46,638 bases of DNA from a bacterium (GTDB lineage Bacteria > Bacillota > Clostridia > Oscillospirales > Acutalibacteraceae), in assembly GCA_004560045.1 (NCBI GenBank), contig SFWF01000007.1, positions 1-46,638 on the forward strand, written 5' to 3'. Positions within the stretch are counted from its first letter, which is position 1. Each line of letters opens with the position of its first letter. A model generated the notes under the pieces. The model was not told where the DNA came from and made no database searches. It worked only from the letters and a program-made list of their open reading frames with translations. The translations under genes and the position numbers were made by a program. This document shows, in pieces, positions 1 to 7,695 of the stretch.

Positions 1-124
1 CGGTTTCGGCTACCGTTTTATAATTCGGATCTACGACTATGGTAAAAAGCCTAAGCATACAAACGAACATAGTCGCTACGATCAAAAAGTAGCAAAGGGC
101 TACCCGTTTATGATATGAAGTCAT
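1..124 (-). CDS. N-terminus of membrane-anchored protein, probably a penicillin-binding protein (partial)
   Basis: An open frame starts with ATG at 124-122 and runs off the left edge after about 41 codons. A GGGGGAGG Shine-Dalgarno sequence lies 7 nt upstream. The product has a short basic N-terminus (MTSYHKR), one hydrophobic segment at about residues 8-27, and then RLFTIVVDPNYKTVAET. A single TM helix followed by an Arg-Leu pair and a short polar stretch is typical of the N-terminal anchor of class B penicillin-binding proteins (SpoVD/PBP2 type). That assignment is inference, because no catalytic motif lies inside the window. It follows trhP on the same strand after 41 nt, and its SD sits in the 3' arm of the intervening hairpin. 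It could be another bitopic membrane protein. Confidence 0.6.
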   Translation of the reverse strand, partial: MTSYHKRVALCYFLIVATMFVCMLRLFTIVVDPNYKTVAET

Positions 125-126
125 AG

Positions 127-164
127 AAAAACCTCCCCCGACAGTATTGACGGAAGAGGTTTTT
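127..164 (-). terminator. intercistronic hairpin: terminator or SD-masking attenuator after trhP
   Basis: Read on the minus strand, arms 151-164 and 127-140 form a 14-bp stem with a 10-nt loop, closed by A-U pairs and followed by TTTTTCT. Two U-G wobbles exist only in the minus-strand RNA; on the plus strand they become C-A mismatches. It begins two nt after the trhP stop. Its 3' arm contains the GGGGGAGG SD of the next gene, so it may act as a terminator, an attenuator, or a translational gate. Confidence 0.7.
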
Positions 165-165
165 A

Positions 166-1401
166 TTATTCGCTTTTCATTCTCAGCATCGAGCCGGGCT
201 TTACGGGGTGACCAAAGGGAATTTTAATTTTCATCATAGGATGAGGCGCCGAGTCTATGGGGTTTCCGTCCCCGTCGAAAAGCTCGGTAGCCGTAACCGT
301 AAAGGGCTCGCTCTTCGGCTCTAAGCAGTCGAGCTCCTGACCCTTCCAAAACTTGTTTTTAAGGGTCGCTACGATACAGCCGTCCTCGTAGCCGTCCACC
401 GTTGCGGCAACGGCATAATCGCGGACGTAGCCTGCGTGAGCGTAGGTCTGTGCATTTTCGGGTCGGCCGAAATAAAAGCCCGTAGAGTAGGTTCGGTGAC
501 TTATCTTATTAAGCTCCTCCTCTACCCAGATAGGCAGAGTCCAGCCTTCGCCGCTACCCTTAAGGCTGTCGAGAGCGCCGCGATAAGCATTGGCGGTAAC
601 GGCCACGTAATACTGCGACTTGGCGCGGCCCTCGATCTTAAGGCTTCCGATACCTGCGTCCTGCATTTCCTTTAGGTGCTGAGCCATACAGAGGTCGTTG
701 GCATTTAGGATATAGGTTCCCTTATCGGTTTCGGTAATATCGAAATGCTGACCCTCGCGGTTGGTCTCCACAAGAGAATAGGACCAACGACAGGGCTGAG
801 CACAGTCGCCGCGGTTGGCGTCCCGTCCCGTCATATAGGAGGAAAGCAGACACCTTGCCGAAAAGGAGACGCACATTGCGCCGTGGGTAAAGCATTCGAG
901 GGTTAGCTCCTTAGGAGTTTTCACCCTTATTTCGGCTACCTCGGCAAGGGATAACTCACGGGCGGTAACAACACGGTTAGCTCCCATATTATAAAACGCG
1001 TTTGCAGTTTCGTAGTTTACGACGCCCGACTGAACCGATACGTGAAGCTCACATTTCGGGGCGTATTTTTTTACAAGGCCGATAGTGCCGAGATCGGCGG
1101 CGATTATCGCGTCGGCTCCTGCGTCCTGACAAAGTTCTAAGAAGGCAGGAATACGGCATATCTCGTCGTTATGCGGCAGGGTGTTGCAGGCGATATGAAC
1201 CTTAACTCCCCTATCGTGGGCATATTTAATTCCCTCGCGCATATCCGCTTCGCCGAAATTTGAAGCGGCGGTACGCATTCCGAACTCCTCTCCTGCGATA
1301 TAGACGGCATCTGCGCCGAAATCGACGGCGGTCTTGAGCTTAGTCAGATCCCCCGCGGGGCAGAGAAGCTCGGGTAAAATAGTTTTATCAGTATAGCTCA
1401 T
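166..1401 (-). CDS. trhP: peptidase U32 family protein, tRNA U34 hydroxylation protein TrhP-like
   Basis: Collagenase-like U32 family member. Characterised relatives (E. coli TrhP/YegQ, B. subtilis YrrN/YrrO) are needed to hydroxylate uridine-34 of tRNAs, not to degrade protein. The PELLCPAGD start and GADAVYI stretch mark the TIM-barrel N-terminus. The U32 signature is visible as ECFTHGAMC (about residues 169-177), followed by further Cys in SARC and GDCAQPC, the likely Fe-S ligands. Length about 411 aa is normal for YrrO-type proteins. I chose the ATG at 1401; a GTG at 1416 is possible, and neither has a strong SD. The gene overlaps the 3' end of mltG. The mltG-trhP neighbourhood matches B. 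subtilis yrrL-yrrM-yrrN-yrrO, minus the yrrM methyltransferase. Confidence 0.92.
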   Translation of the reverse strand: MSYTDKTILPELLCPAGDLTKLKTAVDFGADAVYIAGEEFGMRTAASNFGEADMREGIKYAHDRGVKVHIACNTLPHNDEICRIPAFLELCQDAGADAIIAADLGTIGLVKKYAPKCELHVSVQSGVVNYETANAFYNMGANRVVTARELSLAEVAEIRVKTPKELTLECFTHGAMCVSFSARCLLSSYMTGRDANRGDCAQPCRWSYSLVETNREGQHFDITETDKGTYILNANDLCMAQHLKEMQDAGIGSLKIEGRAKSQYYVAVTANAYRGALDSLKGSGEGWTLPIWVEEELNKISHRTYSTGFYFGRPENAQTYAHAGYVRDYAVAATVDGYEDGCIVATLKNKFWKGQELDCLEPKSEPFTVTATELFDGDGNPIDSAPHPMMKIKIPFGHPVKPGSMLRMKSE

Positions 1402-2632
1402 ATATCCATTTACCACTTGCCTGAAGCTTTTTAATAGTTGAACTGTGACCTGCGGCGGAGGTGTTATAGTAGAATTTTCCGTCGCTGTCGGTTACGAAAT
1501 AGGTGTACTTAAAGTTTTCGGTAGGAAGAAATGCCGCTTTGATAGCCGCCGCACCGGGAGAACAAACGGGTCCCGGAGGAAGGCCGATAGCGGTATTCTG
1601 CGTATCGTATCTTCCGTCGCCATTCATGGTCTTATCGTAATAAATGGTCGGAGAAGAGCCAAGATGAGCAAAGGAGGAGGGGTTATTAAGACGGTTATGA
1701 AAAACGGCGGAAACGTTGGCCATTTCGTCGGTATTGATTCCCGATTCGAGCTGAACAATAGAGGCAAGGGTCAGCATTTCGTGAATAGAGTAGCCCATTT
1801 TTCTCGCGTTTTCTATCATTTCGTCGGTTATTATCTCTTCGGTATGCTTAAGCATTTTATCGATAGCAAGCTTCGCACATTCCTTGGAGTCGTAGTTGAA
1901 GAAGTCGTATGTATCGGGGAAAAGGTAGCCCTCTAAAGGATAGTAGGTATTTTCCTTATCCACCGACGAAAGCAGACGTCCTTCAAGCTCTACCTCGTCG
2001 AGAGCGGCATAGAAATCTTCCTTGGTGCATACCCCTGCCTTCTCGAGCAAAGAGCCTATTCCCGGTACCGTAACGTCCTTACCGTTTACGTTTTTAACGT
2101 AGTCGTAAAGGCAGGTACCCTCGGGGATGGTAACGGTGACCGATTTTGCCTGCTCACCGCCGTTTATAAGGACCTCGGCTATTTCCTCGTAGCCGCTTCC
2201 CTTTTCTATTTTAAAGGTTCCGTAGCGGTAGAGGGTCTCGGTGGCGGACATTTTAGAATAGAAGCGGAAGAACAGAGCACTGTTTATAACCTTTTCGTCC
2301 TCTAAAATATCGGCAATATCCGAAACGTTAGAGCCCTGCGGAATAACGACGGTTATATATTCCCCGTTCTTTTTTCCGCCCTTATAATCGGAGGTATAAG
2401 AAAAGTATACCCAGGCGCAGATTGCGGCAATAAGCGCAAGAAGGCCTAAGACCACCCAAAGCAGAATATGCTTTTTCTTTTTAGGACTCTCCTCCTCGGT
2501 AGCTTCGGATTTGTTTTCTTCGCCGCCCTTATACATTTCGAGAACCTCTTCTATTGAAAGAGGTTCATTATCGCCGTTATCGGCACTCGTATTTATTTCA
2601 TCAAAATTTTCAAATTTATTTTCGTTTTCCAA
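1388..2632 (-). CDS. mltG: endolytic murein transglycosylase MltG (YceG-like)
   Basis: Cleaves nascent glycan strands at the outer face of the membrane and is thought to set glycan length. The 414-aa product has an acidic cytoplasmic tail (1-50), a KKKK stop signal and one TM helix at about 55-77. A LysM-like subdomain (about 90-180) precedes the YceG catalytic domain. The conserved catalytic block is present as ASIVQLES (290-297), followed by NRL and the LPPGPVCSPG loop. In E. coli the block reads with Glu where this protein has Gln294; Glu296 is kept and is probably the acid residue, but I cannot settle this without an alignment. It starts 12 nt after the folate gene and ends inside trhP. 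Confidence 0.95.
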   Translation of the reverse strand: MENENKFENFDEINTSADNGDNEPLSIEEVLEMYKGGEENKSEATEEESPKKKKHILLWVVLGLLALIAAICAWVYFSYTSDYKGGKKNGEYITVVIPQGSNVSDIADILEDEKVINSALFFRFYSKMSATETLYRYGTFKIEKGSGYEEIAEVLINGGEQAKSVTVTIPEGTCLYDYVKNVNGKDVTVPGIGSLLEKAGVCTKEDFYAALDEVELEGRLLSSVDKENTYYPLEGYLFPDTYDFFNYDSKECAKLAIDKMLKHTEEIITDEMIENARKMGYSIHEMLTLASIVQLESGINTDEMANVSAVFHNRLNNPSSFAHLGSSPTIYYDKTMNGDGRYDTQNTAIGLPPGPVCSPGAAAIKAAFLPTENFKYTYFVTDSDGKFYYNTSAAGHSSTIKKLQASGKWIYELY

Positions 2633-2644
2633 GCTCGCACCTCG

Positions 2645-3232
2645 TTATTTTGACCTGCAGGTCTTGATTCGTTTATCGGTTACCACGATATCGACACAAC
2701 GGTCGAATCTTCCGTGATACATAAAGGGTCTCAGCTCGTCGGAATAGCAAATTCCCGCAGAGATACCCGTAAATCGGACCATATAACGGTCGTAATAGCC
2801 TTTACCGTAGCCGATACGGTAGCCCTTCATATCGAACTGCATTCCCGGGACTATCATAAGACAGCCCGTAAAGTCGTCAACGACGGGAAGAGAGGGGGCG
2901 GGCTCTAAGACCGAGAAGGTACCGGGGGCCAGACATTCGAAGGAGTCGATATAGTGAAACTCCATATCGCGGCTATCGGGAATACAGCGGGGTACGGCGA
3001 CCCTTTTGCCGTCTGCCCAGGCGTTTTTTATTATCTGAACCGTATCTACCTCGATAGGAGTAGACATATAGATCAGCAGAGTTTTAGCAGGACGGTACTC
3101 CTTAAGGCGGCGGACGTTTTCAGCTACCGATCGGTCGAGCGTCGCCTTCGCTTCTAAGGATAAGGCCTGACGCTTAGCCCTGCAGTTCGCCCTGAGCTCC
3201 TGCTTATATTTGCGGATATCTATCGGGCGCAT
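2645..3232 (-). CDS. 5-formyltetrahydrofolate cyclo-ligase family protein
   Basis: ATP-dependent conversion of 5-formyl-THF to 5,10-methenyl-THF, returning the storage form to the one-carbon pool. Family hallmarks are visible: the basic N-terminal helix KQELRANCRAKRQAL (10-24), the IYMSTPIEVDT strand (about 54-64), PGMQFD (129-134) and the nucleotide/folate loop GYGKGYYDRY (141-150). The 195-aa length is typical. It overlaps the 3' end of the DJ-1 family gene by 13 nt, so the two are translationally coupled. Placement downstream of thyX and tmk makes sense because ThyX consumes methylene-THF. The loop usually reads PGVAFD or similar, and here has Met-Gln, a mild variant. Confidence 0.93.
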   Translation of the reverse strand: MRPIDIRKYKQELRANCRAKRQALSLEAKATLDRSVAENVRRLKEYRPAKTLLIYMSTPIEVDTVQIIKNAWADGKRVAVPRCIPDSRDMEFHYIDSFECLAPGTFSVLEPAPSLPVVDDFTGCLMIVPGMQFDMKGYRIGYGKGYYDRYMVRFTGISAGICYSDELRPFMYHGRFDRCVDIVVTDKRIKTCRSK

Positions 3233-3765
3233 TGCATAGACTCCCTGAGCTGTGCCGAGGTTTTGGGAGAGCCTGTCAGATAGTCGACTATAGCGAAGCC
3301 GAAATCAAAAACGGCTCCCGCACCCTTGGCGGTTATTATATTCTGATCGGTTACTACCGAGCGGTTTCGGTAGGTAGCGCCGATAAGCTCCTCCTCAAAG
3401 CCGGGATAGCAGGTAGCGTATTTATCCTTTAAAAGTCCTAAATGACCGAGTATCGAGGGGGCGGCACAGATGGCGGCAACAAGCTTTTTGCTCTGATAAG
3501 CGCCCTTGGCGGCATGACAGACCGTTTTGTTGGCCTCAAGGTTAAGGGTGCCCGGCATTCCGCCCGGAAGGACTACCGCTTCAAGGTCGACGGGAGCAAA
3601 CTCACCCGTTTTAATATCGGCGGTTATTTTTATTCCGTGACTTCCGACGATCTCTCGCTTATTTACTCCGACGCAGGTGACCTTTATGCCCGCTCTGCGA
3701 AGAATGTCTACGGTTACAAGCGCCTCGGCCTCTTCAAAGCCGTCGGCTAAAAATACATATACCAT
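3220..3765 (-). CDS. DJ-1/PfpI family protein
   Basis: Flavodoxin-like glutamine-amidotransferase-fold protein of the DJ-1/YajL/ThiJ class. Members are credited with chaperone, deglycase or oxidative-stress roles; the exact activity here cannot be read from sequence. The nucleophile elbow is AAICAAPS with Cys100, and the conserved Glu that polarises it is Glu14 in GFEEAEAL. VVLPGGMPG (about 64-72) and AKGAGAVFDFG (about 146-156) are family blocks. Length 181 aa matches DJ-1. It lies 12 nt after tmk and overlaps the next gene, inside the thyX transcription unit. Confidence 0.92.
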   Translation of the reverse strand: MVYVFLADGFEEAEALVTVDILRRAGIKVTCVGVNKREIVGSHGIKITADIKTGEFAPVDLEAVVLPGGMPGTLNLEANKTVCHAAKGAYQSKKLVAAICAAPSILGHLGLLKDKYATCYPGFEEELIGATYRNRSVVTDQNIITAKGAGAVFDFGFAIVDYLTGSPKTSAQLRESMQCAR

Positions 3766-3777
3766 ATTAACTCCAAG

Positions 3778-4440
3778 TTAAAGAATTTTTAAGGCCTCGC
3801 CCAGAACGTCCTCGGCGATTTCTTCTATACTGCGCGGCTGACCGTCCTTGGCGCAGGAAATTTTTACCCAACCCGAATAGTCGGCGGTAAACATTGCGGC
3901 CTCGCGGCAACGGTTTAGGTACTCGACGTCGGTTTCGTGAATATCCTTGCTTCCGCCTGCCTTACTGTAGCGGCCGTCGAGGAGCTTCTGTGATACCTCG
4001 GTAGGCATATCGAGGAATATGACCTTATCGGGCTTCGGGATACCGAGTTTCTCGTATTCGAACTCGTAAAGCCAGGAAAGGAAGCCTTCCCACTCGGCTC
4101 TGTCGAGCTTCGAGCACTGATGCACGGCGTTGGAGGTGGTATAGCGACCCGAAAGGATTATTCCGCCGTTGCCGTAATATTCTCCCCAATCCTTTTTAAA
4201 GGAGGCGTAGCGGTCTACTGCATAAAAGCAGGAGGCGGCAAAGGCATTTACGTCGCCCGGTCTGCTTCCGAACTGACCTGCAAGATACATTTTGACGAGG
4301 GCGGAGGAATCGTCCTCATAGCAGGGAAAGGAAACGGTTCTGCATTCGATGCCGTGTTTTTCAAGGCCTTTCGGCAGAAGCTCGAGCTGAGTCGATTTTC
4401 CGCTTCCGTCAAGACCCTCTATTACAATAAGCTTACCCAT
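3778..4440 (-). CDS. tmk: thymidylate kinase (dTMP kinase)
   Basis: Phosphorylates dTMP to dTDP. The P-loop EGLDGSGKST is at residues 8-17, AVDRYASF (about 73-80) and SGRYTTSNAVHQ (about 97-108) are the DRx and substrate-binding segments, and VIFLDMPTEVS marks the core strand. The 220-aa length is slightly above the usual 205-215. The gene follows thyX after 2 nt, so the enzymes making and phosphorylating dTMP are co-transcribed. It reads as the clostridial Tmk subtype, with a shorter, rearranged LID compared with E. coli Tmk. Confidence 0.93.
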   Translation of the reverse strand: MGKLIVIEGLDGSGKSTQLELLPKGLEKHGIECRTVSFPCYEDDSSALVKMYLAGQFGSRPGDVNAFAASCFYAVDRYASFKKDWGEYYGNGGIILSGRYTTSNAVHQCSKLDRAEWEGFLSWLYEFEYEKLGIPKPDKVIFLDMPTEVSQKLLDGRYSKAGGSKDIHETDVEYLNRCREAAMFTADYSGWVKISCAKDGQPRSIEEIAEDVLGEALKIL

Positions 4441-4442
4441 AA

Positions 4443-5213
4443 TCAGTTTCCTTTAAGTTTCTTATACTCTTCTCTTACCTCTTTTATTCGTCCGCAGGTC
4501 ATACCTCCTTCGGGACAACCTCCCGAGACGCAGGAGGGACCCGCATTTTTAAAGAGGTTCGGAGCGACCTCAAGAACTAAAGCCAACATTTGATCGGCCA
4601 CGTCCTTTATCTCCCACTGCGCACGGTTACAGCAGCGGTGACGGAAGAAGTTCATAAGGCTTCGGGCATTCATCGTAACGACGATCTTAGTTTCGCAGGC
4701 GTTGGGGAGGAGGAAACGGGCATCCTCAAAGGCCTTTTTCTTGGCCTTTTTGACCGCTTCCTTTTCGTCCAGGCCTGCCGCTAAAAAGCTTTCGGTATGC
4801 TTTTTCGTAAGTATCTCGGCTAGGTTTTTATAGCCTGCGTCAATGGCCTCCATCTGACGGATGAACTCGGCCTTGGCTTCGGGGATAGCCTCCACCTCGG
4901 GGGGAATTATATACTCGAAGCTGTCCTCGCTGACGTAGCGCTGACTCTTCTGACTGTAAGAGGCGAGTCTGTGACGGACGAGCTGATGTGAGCAGGCGCG
5001 GGAAATTTCCTCGACGCCGAAGGTAAAGGAAACGTGCTCGATAGGGCTTTCGTGACCTATCTCGGAAAGCATTTCCACAAAGGCGGCGGTCTTTTCGGGG
5101 GTAAGGCCCTCCTGAATAGACTCGATGGTGGAGGGAGAATAGCAAAGCTTTGCGGCGGCGGCCACGGTAGCTTCGGGATTCGGAGTGTGGGCAAGCAGGG
5201 TTACTTTAGCCAT
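4443..5213 (-). CDS. thyX: flavin-dependent thymidylate synthase ThyX
   Basis: Makes dTMP from dUMP with methylene-THF, FAD and NAD(P)H. The diagnostic ThyX motif RHRX7S is present as RHRLASYSQKS (80-90), and a second FRHRCCNRAQWEI segment supplies conserved dUMP/FAD contacts near the C-terminal third. Length 256 aa is normal. The C-terminus carries several Cys (CVSGGC and TCGR), found in some clostridial ThyX proteins. The SD AGGAG precedes the ATG at 5213. It is the first gene of the minus-strand unit and sits directly behind a consensus promoter. No thyA is in the window. Confidence 0.96.
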   Translation of the reverse strand: MAKVTLLAHTPNPEATVAAAAKLCYSPSTIESIQEGLTPEKTAAFVEMLSEIGHESPIEHVSFTFGVEEISRACSHQLVRHRLASYSQKSQRYVSEDSFEYIIPPEVEAIPEAKAEFIRQMEAIDAGYKNLAEILTKKHTESFLAAGLDEKEAVKKAKKKAFEDARFLLPNACETKIVVTMNARSLMNFFRHRCCNRAQWEIKDVADQMLALVLEVAPNLFKNAGPSCVSGGCPEGGMTCGRIKEVREEYKKLKGN

Positions 5214-5254
5214 TTTTTAGTCTCCTTTCGCATAATTTGGACATAATTTATTTT

Positions 5255-5283
5255 ATTATAACAAATACTTATGAAACTTTCAA
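5255..5283 (-). promoter_or_regulatory. sigma-A promoter of the thyX-tmk operon
   Basis: On the minus strand, -35 TTGAAA (5283-5278) and -10 TATAAT (5260-5255) are separated by exactly 17 nt. The thyX ATG lies about 40 nt downstream, behind an AGGAG SD. Confidence 0.85.
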
Positions 5284-5285
5284 CA

Positions 5286-5314
5286 AAAATCGCCTCTTCT
5301 GCGCAGAAGGGGCG
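5286..5314 (-). terminator. GC-rich palindrome, possible second terminator
   Basis: Arms 5291-5302 and 5303-5314 are complementary over 12 bp with almost no loop. Reading minus, ATTTTTG follows. It lies between the terminator of the small Cys protein gene and the thyX promoter, so it could catch read-through. The plus-strand version pairs better (U-G instead of a C-A mismatch), so direction is uncertain. Confidence 0.4.
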
Positions 5315-5362
5315 GCAAATTTGTTTTTTTGAAAGCTTTTAAGAATCTTATATATTGGGTAA

Positions 5363-5405
5363 TAAAAACACCTCCCACAGATTATACCATCCGCAGGAGA
5401 TGTTT
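5363..5405 (-). terminator. terminator of the alpha-galactosidase operon
   Basis: On the minus strand the arms 5405-5396 and 5375-5366 pair over 10 bp (AAACATCTCC with GGAGGTGTTT, one U-G) and are followed by a T-run (5368-5364). It begins 6 nt after the stop of the 67-aa gene. Confidence 0.8.
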
Positions 5406-5411
5406 GCAAGG

Positions 5412-5615
5412 CTATTCGTTTTTCGGGGAGAAGAGGGTGCAACCGAGATTTCTGAAATGCTCTATTTTTCTATACAGCAATTCCTCCTCACATTTAAAAA
5501 ACCGCGCCAGGCAGGAAATGCACATAAACTCTTCCTCTGCCCTGCCCATAAGCTTTTTGTGAAGACCTATCTCGTCGCAGGTAAGCTCTTTATTACATTC
5601 GGTACAGTTCGCCAT
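5412..5615 (-). CDS. small Cys-rich, probably zinc-binding protein (67 aa), function unknown
   Basis: The product starts MANCTECNKELTCDEIG and contains FMCISCLARFF in the middle. Two CxxC pairs (Cys4/Cys7 and about Cys32/Cys35) could form one treble-clef or ribbon-like zinc site; further Cys are at 13, 42 and 59. The frame is real in my view: it starts 2 nt after the alpha-galactosidase stop, carries a regular pattern, and a terminator follows directly. I recall similar small proteins of this layout in Clostridia but no function for them. Nothing in its sequence ties it to sugar metabolism beyond co-transcription. Confidence 0.75.
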   Translation of the reverse strand: MANCTECNKELTCDEIGLHKKLMGRAEEEFMCISCLARFFKCEEELLYRKIEHFRNLGCTLFSPKNE

Positions 5616-5617
5616 TT

Positions 5618-6805
5618 TTAGCCCACTACCTTTACGCGGTAGAGCTTACAGTCGTGGGGCTCGGTATCGGGGATATCCAGCACGCCGCAACGGGAACGGA
5701 TAGTCTCGCCGCTCCAAAGCTCGGTGGCCTCAAGCACCTTTCCGCTTATGGCGGGAAGGCCTAAAAGATCGGGAAGCACGGCCTGGTGCCATCTGCTTGC
5801 TTTGCCGTCCGAGAAATTAAAGATACCTAAGGCAATATCGCCGCCGTCGAGATATTTCGCCATAAGCAAAACTTCGTCGGGAAGATTCTTATAGAAGGGG
5901 TCCTCGGGCTTTCTCTCGGTATTTATCTCCCATTTCGTGTTATTGATGTAAAAGGGCTGGGCGCAAAGAGGATCCTGATTTATGGCAATGACCTCCTTGT
6001 TCGTAAGTATGGCTTTGGCGGCGTCACTCATATTTCGGATGTCACAGCCTATCATAAGAGGACTGTTCAGCATTGCCCAAAGCGAGAAATGGGTACGGTA
6101 TTCGACGTCGGTGCAGCCCGTAAGGCCTACATTACCCTTTCCGTACATACCCACCACCAGCATATCCATATCGTTAAAGCAGCCTCTTCCGTTATACTCC
6201 TGCAGAGGCGCCTCTTTAAGGGCAAGAGTTTTGATCGATTCCCAGGAATCGAATATATCTTGGGTGGAACGCCACATATGGGCTCCCGTTTCCTTTATCC
6301 AATGACGGGTATTTTCAGCACCCCACGAGCAGGCGCTGAAAAGAATGTCTCTTCCGCAGTTGGCAAGAGCCAAGGCCATTCTCTTATAAAGCACGTCGGC
6401 ATTTATGCAGGTCGGATGAAAGCAAAAATCGTACTTTAGGAAGTCGATCTCCCACTCGGCAAAGGTGGCGGCGTCAATCCATTCGTAGTCGAAGCTTCCC
6501 GGATAGCCCGCACAGGTATAGTAGCCCGCGCAGGAATACATACCGAATTTAAGTCCCTTGGAGTGTATATAATCGGCAATGTATTTCATTCCGTGGGGAA
6601 ACTTTTCGGGGTCGGGCACCAAACGGCCCTTTTCGTCTCTTTCCTTTAGTGCCCAGATATCGTCGATAACGACGTATTCGTAGCCCGCATCCTTAAGTCC
6701 GCTTTCTATAAAGACGTCGGCGGTTTTAAGAATAAGCTCCTCGTTTATATCCTTAGCAAAGGTGTTCCAGGAATTCCATCCCATTGGCGGTTTGTTTACT
6801 ATCAT
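5618..6805 (-). CDS. glycoside hydrolase family 27, alpha-galactosidase-like
   Basis: Retaining GH27 enzyme, most likely removing terminal alpha-galactosyl groups from raffinose-type oligosaccharides, galactomannan side chains or glycans. No signal peptide is visible, so it acts inside the cell on imported oligosaccharides. The family start PPMGWNSWNTF (6-16) and VIDDIWA (46-52) are present. The nucleophile is Asp126 in FLKYDFC and the likely acid/base is Asp183 in RSTQDIFDSW. ANLNSPLMIGCDIR-type blocks and a beta-sandwich C-terminal domain follow. Length 395 aa is typical. It is divergent from an AraC regulator with paired operator-like repeats between them. GH27 also contains beta-L-arabinopyranosidases, so substrate is not certain. 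Confidence 0.92.
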   Translation of the reverse strand: MIVNKPPMGWNSWNTFAKDINEELILKTADVFIESGLKDAGYEYVVIDDIWALKERDEKGRLVPDPEKFPHGMKYIADYIHSKGLKFGMYSCAGYYTCAGYPGSFDYEWIDAATFAEWEIDFLKYDFCFHPTCINADVLYKRMALALANCGRDILFSACSWGAENTRHWIKETGAHMWRSTQDIFDSWESIKTLALKEAPLQEYNGRGCFNDMDMLVVGMYGKGNVGLTGCTDVEYRTHFSLWAMLNSPLMIGCDIRNMSDAAKAILTNKEVIAINQDPLCAQPFYINNTKWEINTERKPEDPFYKNLPDEVLLMAKYLDGGDIALGIFNFSDGKASRWHQAVLPDLLGLPAISGKVLEATELWSGETIRSRCGVLDIPDTEPHDCKLYRVKVVG

Positions 6806-6839
6806 ACTATTGACCTCCCGATAAAATTGTGGTATCCTT

Positions 6840-6868
6840 AATATACATTAAATTTCATAACAAATAAA
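6840..6868 (-). promoter_or_regulatory. weak promoter of the GH27 gene
   Basis: On the minus strand, TTTATT (6868-6863) and TATATT (6845-6840) are 17 nt apart. The -35 is poor, as expected for a promoter that needs an AraC-type activator bound next to it. The gene SD GGGAGG lies about 10 nt before the ATG. Confidence 0.5.
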
Positions 6869-6870
6869 GC

Positions 6871-6904
6871 GATTTTTGTTTCATATTTATGGATTTTTGT
6901 TTCA
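6871..6904. promoter_or_regulatory. putative AraC operator: two identical 13-bp direct repeats
   Basis: GATTTTTGTTTCA occurs at 6871-6883 and again at 6892-6904, with a 21-bp period, about two helical turns. The proximal copy ends 2 bp upstream of the -35 hexamer of the GH27 promoter. The distal copy abuts the SD of the divergent araC gene. Geometry matches tandem AraC half-sites at an activated promoter; the regulator is presumably the adjacent gene. Confidence 0.65.
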
Positions 6905-6913
6905 GGTGATGTT

Positions 6914-7687
6914 ATGCAAGAATTATATCTTAAGGTCATATCCGCGGGAAGCTCCCTTAACTACCCCCACGCCTATTGGGGACCGGGAATAAGAGACGAC
7001 TATATATTCCATTTTGTTCTTAGCGGTCGCGGATATTTTGAAATGGGCGGCAAGAAGCATCTTATTACCAAAGGTCAAAGCTTTCTTATATACCCCGGCA
7101 ATACCGTAAACTATTACCCCGACAAGGAAGAGCCTTGGGAATATATCTGGGTGAATTTTACGGGAGCCGAGGCCGAAAAGCTCCTTAAATACACGGCATT
7201 TTCGCTAAAGAAGCCCGTAACCCCGGCAGAGCTCAGCGGAAGGACCGAAAAGGCCTTTTTCGCACTTCACGAAAGCTTTAAGGACGTATCCCCTGCGGGG
7301 GTCTGCCGAAGCATAGCGGAGCTCAGAAACATTTTCGCAAGCTATATGGAGCTTTATCCTTCGGCGCCCTTAAAGCTCAGCGAGCACACCGCACTTATTG
7401 AATATATAGAAAAAAACTGCCTTAATCAGAGCTTCAGCTTAGACGACACCGCAAAGCGCTTCGGGCTCAGCCGAATATCTCTTTACCGCCGTTTCAAAAA
7501 GGAGATGGGGGTATCTCCGAAGGAACATATAATAAGCATCAAAGCCGAAAGAGCCTGCGACCTGCTTAAGACCACCGATCTTTCGGTGAAGGAGATATCC
7601 TATTCCTTAGGATTTTCCGACCCGCTTTATTTCTCCCGCTTTTTCAAAGCCGAAACAGGCCTCTCCCCAACCGAATATAAACCTTAG
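6914..7687 (+). CDS. AraC family transcriptional regulator (of the GH27 gene)
   Basis: 257-aa AraC/XylS regulator with an N-terminal cupin-like sensor domain (about 1-140) and a C-terminal double helix-turn-helix (about 160-255). Visible DNA-binding elements are FSLDDTAKRFGLSRISLYRRFKKEMG and the second helix block SVKEISYSLGFSDPLYFSRFFK, with GLSPTEY at the end. The ATG is preceded by CAGGTGATG. It is transcribed away from the GH27 gene, and direct repeats between them are the obvious binding sites. It probably senses an alpha-galactoside or its breakdown product; the ligand is inference from context. Confidence 0.93.
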   Translation: MQELYLKVISAGSSLNYPHAYWGPGIRDDYIFHFVLSGRGYFEMGGKKHLITKGQSFLIYPGNTVNYYPDKEEPWEYIWVNFTGAEAEKLLKYTAFSLKKPVTPAELSGRTEKAFFALHESFKDVSPAGVCRSIAELRNIFASYMELYPSAPLKLSEHTALIEYIEKNCLNQSFSLDDTAKRFGLSRISLYRRFKKEMGVSPKEHIISIKAERACDLLKTTDLSVKEISYSLGFSDPLYFSRFFKAETGLSPTEYKP

Positions 7688-7695
7688 CGCAGTAT

